20,135 bases of DNA from assembly GCA_035516155.1 (NCBI GenBank), contig DATJAP010000043.1, positions 1-20,135 on the forward strand, written 5' to 3'. Below, piece after piece: positions 14,293 through 20,135 of this stretch (the stretch's first letter is position 1; the number at the start of each line of letters is the position of its first letter). The notes below the pieces were generated by a model. That model saw only the letters and a list, made by a program, of their open reading frames with translations. It was not told the DNA's origin and ran no database searches. A program made the translations under genes and the position numbers. Origin of the DNA: JAJYKN01 sp035516155 (GTDB taxonomy: Bacteria > Nitrospirota > UBA9217).

Positions 14293-15462
14293 CTATCGTT
14301 TAACTAGCCAGTGAAGAGGGTCTTGCGCCTCCCCGTTCCAGCGGACCTCAAAGTATAATTTTGATCCTTTCAGGCTCCCTGTTTCCCCCGCGAGTCCGAG
14401 TTCCTGGCCCCTGGCAACGTGGTCGCCCTTTGCGCGGTCCAGCTTGAAAAGATTTCCATAGAGGGTGTAGAAGCCGTCACCGTGGTCAAGGATCACGAGC
14501 TTCCCATACCCCTTGTACCAGTCTGCATAGGCTACCTCTCCGCTCTCAACCGCATAGACCGGCTGGCCCTCATGGGCGCTGATTTCAATCCCCCTGCGGA
14601 AAACCATGGTCCCGAATTGCGGGTGACGCTGCATGCCAAACCGCGTAAGCAGAGGCCCCTCAAGGGGCCAAGGCAGGCTGCCAGCTTCGCCGTGCACCGT
14701 GGCCGGAACGGCCGCATGTTTCGTGGACCGCCGCTCCTCCTCGTCCTTCCTGACCATGGCCCAGAGGCTGACCGACGCCTCCTCAAGCTCGTGCAGCGTT
14801 TGCGCATAAAGGCCCTTTTCCTGCCGCACATTTGCGAGAATGGCCGCCTTCCGCCTCCTCTTTGTCTCAAGCTCCGCTTTCTTTGCGGCGACTGCCCGTC
14901 TACTCTCGATTATCTCAGCTTTTTTTAAGGCAATCTGCTTCTGCTGCTCCGTCATCCGGCCGAGCGCGTTTCCGTATTCATCGATGATGCGACTGTCCCT
15001 CTCGGCAATCAGGCCCAGGTACTTGATATGCCTGGCAATGCCCTCCAGACCGTCCATTGCCGAAACCATGTCGGTTCCGCTGCTTCGGTGCATCTTGTAC
15101 AGCGCCCGAATCCGTTGGCCATAGAGCGTTTTGAGTCCTCCCAGGTCCTTGCTGAGTCTGGCGCTGTTTGCTTCGATGAGGCGAAGGGAAGCCTCTGTCT
15201 CGATCAGCTGCTTTTGCTGGCCCACCAGTTCGCTGCTCCCCGATTGGATATCGCGATCAATTCTTTCGAGATCGCTGAGAACCGACCGTTCCTTCTGATT
15301 GGCCCGCCGGATATCCTTTCTCTTCTCCTGCATTTCGCGCTGAATGCGCTCTAATTCCTTCGCAGAGTCCGATGATCCGTCCTTCCCGAAAACAGGCAGC
15401 CCGGCAACTCCCAGGAGGAAGACTAACAGCGCAGTACAGAGGAAGACACGGGCGATTGTCAT
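14293..15462 (-). CDS. envC: EnvC-like murein hydrolase activator
   Basis: EnvC is the periplasmic partner of FtsEX that activates cell-wall amidases during septum splitting. The 389-residue protein has a signal peptide (1-26), a long coiled coil (about 33-245, rich in Glu/Lys/Arg/Gln) and a C-terminal LytM/M23 domain (about 262-389). The zinc ligands of active M23 peptidases are lost: Arg290 and Glu293 replace His and Asp in FRRGIEIS, Asn337 replaces a His, and Lys368/Tyr370 replace the HxH pair in KLYFEVR. The same LYFE ending is found in E. coli EnvC. It follows ftsX by 18 bases and precedes ctpA by 97. An active endopeptidase is thereby unlikely. Confidence 0.92.
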   Translation of the reverse strand: MTIARVFLCTALLVFLLGVAGLPVFGKDGSSDSAKELERIQREMQEKRKDIRRANQKERSVLSDLERIDRDIQSGSSELVGQQKQLIETEASLRLIEANSARLSKDLGGLKTLYGQRIRALYKMHRSSGTDMVSAMDGLEGIARHIKYLGLIAERDSRIIDEYGNALGRMTEQQKQIALKKAEIIESRRAVAAKKAELETKRRRKAAILANVRQEKGLYAQTLHELEEASVSLWAMVRKDEEERRSTKHAAVPATVHGEAGSLPWPLEGPLLTRFGMQRHPQFGTMVFRRGIEISAHEGQPVYAVESGEVAYADWYKGYGKLVILDHGDGFYTLYGNLFKLDRAKGDHVARGQELGLAGETGSLKGSKLYFEVRWNGEAQDPLHWLVKR

Positions 15463-15480
15463 CGTTCCATCCCGTTTCAG

Positions 15481-16368
15481 CTACTCAAGGAACCTGCTGA
15501 CCGACACCAGCCCTCCGGCTAGTCCAAGCAGGCCGCCACCGACTACCATGTATGCTACCACCGAGGGCGGCAAAAAGTCCAGACCATTTGGCCTCGACAG
15601 CAGCATCACCAACTCGGGCGGCAGCGTGTAGTAGAGCGCGGCCAGGATGCCGACCGCGAGGGCCGAACCAAGCACAGCGAGCAGAGTACCTTCGATCAGA
15701 AAGGGCCCTTTGATGAATCCGCGGGTGGCTCCGATCCACTGCATGAGTTCAATTTCCTGCCCCCGCGAATAGAGAGCGAGCCGTACCGAATTGGATATGA
15801 TGAAAACGACAGACACGCCGAGCAGGATTGCGAGCGCCGTACCGCCGTATGCAATAAGCTTGTACAAAGTCGCGATCAGCTCAGCGCCCTGCTTACCATA
15901 GGACACATCCTCCACGCCCGGACAGGCAGAGATGTTCTTCGCAATAGCGGCAATCCGGTCCGGATCGGCATGGCTGTGGTCTATGGTCAGCTCAAAAGAG
16001 TCCGGGAGCGGATTTTCTCCCAGTCCTTCGACCAGCGCTTCCTGGCCTTTCAATTCTTTTTTAAACAGCGCAAGCGCTTGCTCCTTCGGCAGATAGACAG
16101 TTTTCCTGACGCCGGGCTCGTTTTTGATGCGGCCAAGCAGATAATCCTTTTCGTACTGTGTCAGGCCGTCCTTCAAGTACACCGACATTTCGAGCCGGTC
16201 ATCAAGCGTGTTGACGGCCGAGCGGACGTTGAAGAAGACGATCAGAAAGAAACCGACGATGAGCATAGCCATGCTGATCGTGCCTATGGCAAGAAGGTTC
16301 ACCAGGCTGTTGGAGCGAAGCCCGCGTATTGCTTCCGACAGGAAGTAAAACGGCCCGTACCCTCTCAC
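15481..16368 (-). CDS. ftsX: Cell division protein FtsX
   Basis: FtsX is the inner-membrane half of the FtsEX complex, which couples ATP hydrolysis to activation of periplasmic wall hydrolases. The 295 residues hold four hydrophobic segments: about 19-47 (SLVNLLAIGTISMAMLIVGF), 171-193, 220-247 and 266-287. The large extracytoplasmic loop between the first two binds the EnvC coiled coil in studied species. The conserved ELMQWIGATRGFIKGPF block follows the second segment. Its ATG overlaps the ftsE stop codon by four bases (ATGA), so the two are translationally coupled, and envC follows after 18 bases. Confidence 0.95.
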   Translation of the reverse strand: MRGYGPFYFLSEAIRGLRSNSLVNLLAIGTISMAMLIVGFFLIVFFNVRSAVNTLDDRLEMSVYLKDGLTQYEKDYLLGRIKNEPGVRKTVYLPKEQALALFKKELKGQEALVEGLGENPLPDSFELTIDHSHADPDRIAAIAKNISACPGVEDVSYGKQGAELIATLYKLIAYGGTALAILLGVSVVFIISNSVRLALYSRGQEIELMQWIGATRGFIKGPFLIEGTLLAVLGSALAVGILAALYYTLPPELVMLLSRPNGLDFLPPSVVAYMVVGGGLLGLAGGLVSVSRFLE

Positions 16369-17108
16369 AGCTCCCCCTCGCGCGCCGCCGGTCCGTCCGC
16401 GCTCTCCGCCGGCTCCAGAAACGAGAGCTGAGACTGGCTCTTCACGGCATTGCTTCCGTCGTCGATGATCCGCCCCCGTTCCATGGAGATAATACGGCGC
16501 CGCATTTTTCTCACCATGTCTCGGTCATGGGTGGCCACGAGCACCGTTGTCCCCTTCATATTGATGTCCCGGAACAGACGGAATACTTCCTGCGCGCTCT
16601 GAATGTCCAGGTTACCCGTTGGCTCATCAGCGAGAAGCACCTGCGGCTCGTTCACGAGCGCCCGCGCCACTGCAACTTTCTGTTGCTCGCCACCTGAGAG
16701 TTTAGGCGGTGTCAGGTGTCGTTTGTCGTGCATGCCGACTTTTTTTAGCACCTGGAAGGCCCGTCGTTCGATCTCGCCGTAGGGAGTGCCTACCACTTTG
16801 AGCGCCAGGGTGATGTTTTCGAAGACCGTTTTATGGGGAAGGAGTTTGTAATCCTGGAAGACGAAGCCCATGTTCCGCCGGAGATAGGGGATGGTCGAGG
16901 ATTTCAGGTGAAATGTGTTCATGCCCTGGATGATGATCTGTCCTTCATCGGCACGTTCCGCGCAGAATATGACCTTAAGGAGCGTGCTTTTCCCCGCGCC
17001 GCTGGGGCCGGTAAGAAACACAAACTCGCCCTTTTCCACGTCGAAGCTTACATCGCTCAGGGCGGGAACGCCCTCATAGTATTTGGTAACCCGGTAAAGT
17101 TGGATCAT
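16365..17108 (-). CDS. ftsE: Cell division ATP-binding protein FtsE
   Basis: FtsE is the cytoplasmic ATPase of the FtsEX complex. The 247-residue protein has Walker A GPSGAGKST (34-42), the Q-loop in VFQDYKLLP, the ABC signature LSGGEQ (137-142), Walker B VLLADE (157-162) and the H-loop His194 in VATHD. A tail of about 25 residues beyond the usual FtsE end is Ser/Ala/Glu-rich. There is no ribosome binding site before the ATG; a perfect TATAAT at 17121-17126 on the - strand would start transcription only about five bases upstream, so a near-leaderless message is possible. It opens the ftsE-ftsX-envC-ctpA operon. Confidence 0.95.
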   Translation of the reverse strand: MIQLYRVTKYYEGVPALSDVSFDVEKGEFVFLTGPSGAGKSTLLKVIFCAERADEGQIIIQGMNTFHLKSSTIPYLRRNMGFVFQDYKLLPHKTVFENITLALKVVGTPYGEIERRAFQVLKKVGMHDKRHLTPPKLSGGEQQKVAVARALVNEPQVLLADEPTGNLDIQSAQEVFRLFRDINMKGTTVLVATHDRDMVRKMRRRIISMERGRIIDDGSNAVKSQSQLSFLEPAESADGPAAREGEL

Positions 17109-17167
17109 GATTCAAAACGGATTATACGTTTCGACGCTTTCCGCTTACGCTAGGCTCCTAAAAAAAT

Positions 17168-17197
17168 GAACCGCCAAGACGCGAAGAGCGCAAAGGT
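17168..17197. repeat. Short repeat-like element resembling a widespread intergenic motif
   Basis: AACCGCCAAGACGCGAAGAG continuing GCGCAAAGG shows an internal 9-base near-periodicity of CGC-AAG blocks. Similar sequences recur in intergenic regions of many bacteria, as far as I recall. Only one copy is in this window. Confidence 0.4.
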
Positions 17198-17277
17198 TGA
17201 TACTGAACATCGGCTTTCTGCGCATCCTTCTCGACTTCGCGGTCCCGGCTGCATCTTCATTTTCATCTTCGTAATCG

Positions 17278-18219
17278 TTAAGGTCTCTTTTTCTTAATGA
17301 CTTCTCTCACGGAAGCCGCAATGTTCTCAGCGGACATGCCGTAATGTTTGAGAAGCCCTTCTTGGTCTCCCGATGTGCCGAAGGCATCCTTGACCCCCAC
17401 ACGAACGAGCGGGACGGGCGCGGATTCCGACAGCACCTCTGCCACTGCGCCGCCCAAGCCGCCTATGATCGAATGCTCCTCGGCCGTTACCACGGCACCG
17501 CATCGGTTTGCGGCGGCGATGACAACATCGGCATCGATCGGCTTGATGGTGGACATGTTGATGACGCCGACATCAATCCCCTCGGCTGTGAGCAGGTCTC
17601 TCGCTTTCAGGGCTTCGGCTACCATAATGCCCGCGGCAATGATTGCCGCATCCCTGCCCTTGTTGAATACATGGGCTTTGCCGATCTTGAATTTGTAATC
17701 TGCGCCGAAGAGTGTCGGGACTTTATTTCGGCCCACCCGCACGTAGCAAGGGCCCTTGAGCTCGGCTGCCGCCTCAATAGCCTGCATCGTTTCGGGACCG
17801 TCCGCCGGGACGATCACCGTCATGTTCGGAATCACGCGCATCACAGCGATGTCCTCAATGGACTGATGCGAACCGCCGTCCTCTCCCACGGTGATCCCCG
17901 CATGGCTTGCCACGATCTTGACACTCAGGTTTGGATAGCAGATCGACTGCCGCACCTGCTCCCATGCCCGTCCGGTGGCGAAAACCGCAAAGGTGCTCAC
18001 GAAGGGCAGCTTGCCACCGACGGCAAGCCCCGCGGCAGTACCCATCATGTCCTGCTCGGCTATCCCGATGTTGAAAAACCGGTCCGGGAACACCTTGGCG
18101 AACTTCGATGTCTTTGTGGATCCTGAAAGGTCAGCATCGAGCACAACCACATCGTTCCTTTTTTTCCCGAGGATGACAAGCGCGTCCCCGTATGCATCTC
18201 TCGTAGCAACTTTTGTCAC
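17278..18219 (-). CDS. Transketolase, C-terminal subunit
   Basis: This 313-residue protein holds the pyrimidine-binding and C-terminal domains of transketolase as a separate chain. With its partner it moves two-carbon ketol units between sugar phosphates in the non-oxidative pentose phosphate pathway. The catalytic Glu55 that activates thiamine diphosphate lies in NIGIAEQDMMGTAAGLA. GRAWEQVRQSICYPNL and the SHAGITVGEDGGSHQ loop are family blocks; the C-terminal domain (about 190-313) contains TAEEHSIIGGLGGAVAE. The start is the GTG at 18219, five bases after GGAGG. The partner subunit lies directly upstream, 140 bases away. A DXP-synthase-like or other two-subunit ketolase activity cannot be excluded. 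Confidence 0.92.
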   Translation of the reverse strand: MTKVATRDAYGDALVILGKKRNDVVVLDADLSGSTKTSKFAKVFPDRFFNIGIAEQDMMGTAAGLAVGGKLPFVSTFAVFATGRAWEQVRQSICYPNLSVKIVASHAGITVGEDGGSHQSIEDIAVMRVIPNMTVIVPADGPETMQAIEAAAELKGPCYVRVGRNKVPTLFGADYKFKIGKAHVFNKGRDAAIIAAGIMVAEALKARDLLTAEGIDVGVINMSTIKPIDADVVIAAANRCGAVVTAEEHSIIGGLGGAVAEVLSESAPVPLVRVGVKDAFGTSGDQEGLLKHYGMSAENIAASVREVIKKKRP

Positions 18220-18259
18220 ATTTCCTCCAGAATCTCTAGACAGGATCCCGGGATACCGT

Positions 18260-18278
18260 CCGGCGGAGAGCCCGCCGG
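18260..18278. other. GC hairpin between the two transketolase genes
   Basis: CCGGCGG and CCGCCGG form a perfect 7-bp stem with an AGAGC loop. No T-run follows in the direction of transcription. The hairpin lies about 40 bases before the downstream start codon and could adjust the ratio of the two subunits or protect the processed message; this is inference. Confidence 0.45.
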
Positions 18279-18359
18279 CTTCTCACTGTGCATCGATCTG
18301 TCTAATTCGTTGTTTAATGCAGTATCGTTTTTTTTCTTTTTTTCTCTGTGGGGAACAAA

Positions 18360-19202
18360 TTATTTGCACACCGCTTCCTCAGAAAGTTCTTTCATGGCGA
18401 TTTCCAGCTCTTCTTTGGACGGTGTTGTGCCATGGAATTCGACTTTGCCTTCGAACACCTTCGAGCCCTTTCCTTTGACCGTCCGGCAAACGATCATCGT
18501 CGGCTTTCCTTTCACGGTCTCGGCCTTGTCAAGGGCCTCAATGATTTTCGCCATATCGTGGCCGTCGATATCAATGACTTCCCAGCCGAAGGCACGCCAT
18601 TTGTCCGTGATTGGTTCCACACCCATCACCTTGGCCACCGGTCCATCGATCTGCAGGCCGTTGTTGTCCACCAGCGCGCAGAGATTGTCAAGTTTGTAAT
18701 GGGCCGCGGTCATGGCCGCTTCCCAGATCTGCCCTTCCTGAAGTTCTCCGTCTCCGAGCAAAGCGTAGACCCGGTTCGGGGTCTTATCGAGCTTGTGCGC
18801 AAGGCCGATCCCGTTGGCCACGGACAGGCCCTGGCCGAGCGAACCCGTGGAAATTTCAACTCCCGGGAGGTATTTGCTGTCAGGATGTCCCTGGAGCCGG
18901 GAACCGAGTTTGCGGAGCGTGCAGAGCTCCGCGTGTTCGATAAATCCGGCGTGGGCCAAAACCGTGTACAGGAGCGGTGCTGCATGGCCCTTTGAGAGAA
19001 TAAAGTAGTCACGGCCTTTCCAGTCAGGTTTTTTCGCATCGTATTTCATCTTATAAAAATAAAGCGCCGTCGCGATGTCGGCCGAGGACAGGCTGCCCCC
19101 CGTATGGCCGGAACCGCACCCGGTCAGCATCTTCAGTATATCGATCCTGATTCTTCGTGCCCTGTCCGTCAGGGCCTTCAACTGCTCGTTCGTAACTGCC
19201 AT
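18360..19202 (-). CDS. Transketolase, N-terminal subunit
   Basis: This 280-residue protein is the thiamine-diphosphate (pyrophosphate)-binding half of a split transketolase. GSGHTGGSLSSADI contains the conserved His33, SKGHAAPLLY a second His, and GDGELQEGQIWEA with VDNNGLQIDG is the thiamine-diphosphate/metal motif. STGSLGQGLSVANGIGLA is the other standard block. GGGAGG lies about eight bases before the ATG. The C-terminal subunit follows on the same strand after 140 bases, and the hypothetical gene ends 142 bases upstream. Split transketolases are common in archaea and several bacterial phyla, so the two-gene form is normal and not a frameshift. Confidence 0.93.
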   Translation of the reverse strand: MAVTNEQLKALTDRARRIRIDILKMLTGCGSGHTGGSLSSADIATALYFYKMKYDAKKPDWKGRDYFILSKGHAAPLLYTVLAHAGFIEHAELCTLRKLGSRLQGHPDSKYLPGVEISTGSLGQGLSVANGIGLAHKLDKTPNRVYALLGDGELQEGQIWEAAMTAAHYKLDNLCALVDNNGLQIDGPVAKVMGVEPITDKWRAFGWEVIDIDGHDMAKIIEALDKAETVKGKPTMIVCRTVKGKGSKVFEGKVEFHGTTPSKEELEIAMKELSEEAVCK

Positions 19203-19344
19203 GCAGCTAACCTCCCGTATATCCCAGCGTTATAATGTGCTCCAAACCGGTGCATGCGCTTGGTGCAAATTCGGTAGTGATTGGACTGATGCGGCAAAAA
19301 GCGCGATAGTCGGCAATCAATGGTGGTACTTTGTGGCGGCGAAT

Positions 19345-19818
19345 CTATTTCTTCCGGCTCCCTTCTTTTTGCTCCTGTGCTAAAAAGTCCAGGATGATGT
19401 CATCGAGACTTTTTTCTTTCTCCTCGGCCTTTGGATCCGGGGGATTCGGAACAGGCGCGGACCTTACAGGCTCCTTTTCCTTGCCCGGCACAGCCGGCGC
19501 TTCTTTGGCCGCAGGAGCAACCTTAGGGGATGGAGACGAATAAGAGGATGCTTCGCGCGGGGCAGCATGAATCTCGAGCTTACCCTGCATCAGATCGCGG
19601 ATCATATGCTTATGCTGCTCCATCATGAGCTCACGCACAACTTCTTCCAAGCAGTCTGCCTTGAGAATATCGGCATAGCTTGTCTTGCGTGAGGAGAGAA
19701 TTGCGCCCTGATGGTACAGGAGGGAGGTTATGAAGGGGCTGTTTGATCCTCCGTCTTCGGTTTGTACGTGATAGATTTTCCCCTGAAATTTAAAATCGGT
19801 ATTATACCCCGTAAGCAT
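19345..19818 (-). CDS. Conserved hypothetical protein with proline/alanine-rich linker
   Basis: I know of no function for this 157-residue protein. The first 85 residues look like one small folded domain: MLTGYNTDFKFQGKIYHVQT, DGGSNSPFITSLLYHQGAIL, SSRKTSYADI and a charged helix to about 83. Similar starts occur, as far as I recall, in Desulfobacterota and Nitrospirota proteins. Residues 90-135 are a Pro/Ala/Lys/Glu-rich linker, and the end (SLDDIILDFLAQEQK) is an amphipathic helix that may dock on a partner. There is no signal peptide or membrane segment. The start codon has no ribosome binding site, but a consensus -10 lies eight bases upstream. An IS end lies about 55 bases further upstream. 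Confidence 0.8.
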   Translation of the reverse strand: MLTGYNTDFKFQGKIYHVQTEDGGSNSPFITSLLYHQGAILSSRKTSYADILKADCLEEVVRELMMEQHKHMIRDLMQGKLEIHAAPREASSYSSPSPKVAPAAKEAPAVPGKEKEPVRSAPVPNPPDPKAEEKEKSLDDIILDFLAQEQKEGSRKK

Positions 19819-19826
19819 AGATGATC

Positions 19827-19855
19827 ATTATACAAATCCAAACAACAAGATGCAA
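19827..19855 (-). promoter_or_regulatory. Promoter placed to give a leaderless transcript
   Basis: On the - strand TTGCAT (19850-19855) and a perfect TATAAT (19827-19832) are 17 bp apart. Only eight bases separate the -10 from the ATG at 19818, so transcription should start at or within about three bases of the start codon. No Shine-Dalgarno sequence is present. Confidence 0.5.
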
Positions 19856-19864
19856 GCCTTTTTA

Positions 19865-19878
19865 CTTGACATGTCAAG
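19865..19878. repeat. Perfect 14-bp palindrome at the presumed IS boundary
   Basis: CTTGACATGTCAAG reads the same on both strands and directly abuts the first 17-bp IS end repeat. It may mark the outer edge of the element or be its target. Confidence 0.45.
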
Positions 19879-19920
19879 CCAAAGTTAAAATGTCCTATTT
19901 TTACCAAAGTTAAAATGTCC
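19879..19920. mobile_element. Insertion-sequence end with two 17-bp direct repeats
   Basis: CCAAAGTTAAAATGTCC occurs identically at 19879-19895 and 19904-19920, a 25-bp period. Repeated terminal boxes of this kind are typical binding sites of integrase-like transposases. The stop codon of the adjacent transposase frame lies inside the second copy, which places the element's end here. The other end lies beyond the window. Confidence 0.65.
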
Positions 19921-20135
19921 GGTTTTGTGATACTGCCTGACGTTGACTTCGTGCTTTAGCCATTGCCCTCGCGGGAGACTTCCACGGATGCGTTACTGGC
20001 TGCTGACGCACCCTTATGATTCTCGATTTCCTTGATGGTATCTCTTCCTTCATCGGCCGATCATCGATTTTCTTGTATTTTAGTCGCTGTCCGTCATGGA
20101 GGATATGCATGCTGCCATCAGTTCTCTCTTCTACA
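19910..20135 (-). CDS. C-terminal part of an integrase-core transposase (truncated by window edge)
   Basis: The - strand frame is open from the window edge to a TAA at 19910-19912, giving at least 74 residues. The pattern VEERTDGSMHILHDGQRLKY is that of the C-terminal domain of DDE integrase-core transposases (ISNCY- or IS481-like groups), and THPWKSP near the end is a frequent closing motif there. The tail is strongly basic. The catalytic domain would lie to the right of the window. An in-frame ATG at 20108-20110 is not the likely start. Whether the complete gene is intact cannot be seen. Confidence 0.6.
   Translation of the reverse strand, partial: VEERTDGSMHILHDGQRLKYKKIDDRPMKEEIPSRKSRIIRVRQQPVTHPWKSPARAMAKARSQRQAVSQNRTF

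Noticed and set aside
14293..15462. Active M23 zinc endopeptidase
   Set aside because: All His/Asp ligand positions are substituted, so an activator of the EnvC type fits better.
17278..19202. Transketolase broken by a frameshift or insertion
   Set aside because: Each half has its own ribosome binding site, start and complete domains, and two-gene transketolases are a normal form.
1..20135. CRISPR array, tRNA or rRNA genes, phage or defence modules
   Set aside because: I saw no regularly spaced repeats beyond the two-copy elements listed, no tRNA-like cloverleaf and no nuclease/helicase or toxin-antitoxin cluster; a covariance-model scan was not possible here.

Overview
The window looks like chromosomal DNA of a Gram-negative bacterium of moderate GC content. 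Several genes resemble those of Nitrospirota or Desulfobacterota (split transketolase, hemE-hemH-hemY order, HrcA/CIRCE-controlled groESL). The Gram-negative reading rests on the FtsEX-EnvC division set and exported proteins; the phylum is an inference from gene content and was not tested by phylogeny.

Layout. The left fifth reads on the + strand: the tail of an unknown gene with a clear terminator, a stand-alone LigD-type 3'-phosphoesterase, a probable gene remnant, and the heme cluster hemE-hemH-hemY closed by a terminator. From about 5,000 to the right edge everything reads on the - strand. In transcription order from the right edge this is: a truncated transposase with its IS end; a conserved hypothetical gene with a consensus promoter almost on its start codon; the two halves of a split transketolase; the division operon ftsE-ftsX-envC-ctpA; groES-groL behind a perfect CIRCE operator; a three-gene cassette (duplicated four-cysteine protein, exported metallo-beta-lactamase-fold protein, AcuC-like deacetylase); a two-domain universal stress protein; an archaeal-type thymidylate synthase; and a decayed TPR-protein pseudogene facing the heme cluster.

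How the genes work together. HemE, HemY and HemH cover the late porphyrin steps. FtsEX, EnvC and CtpA form a septal cell-wall-remodelling unit in which the EnvC LytM domain has lost its zinc ligands, as expected for an amidase activator. GroES/GroEL is the HrcA-type heat-shock chaperonin operon. The transketolase halves serve the non-oxidative pentose phosphate pathway.

Most of the window is well-known housekeeping. The least explained parts are the four-Cys/MBL/AcuC cassette, the 157-residue hypothetical protein next to an IS end, a possible operator at the thymidylate synthase promoter, and two gene remnants. I saw no CRISPR array, tRNA, rRNA, phage module or recognisable defence island.
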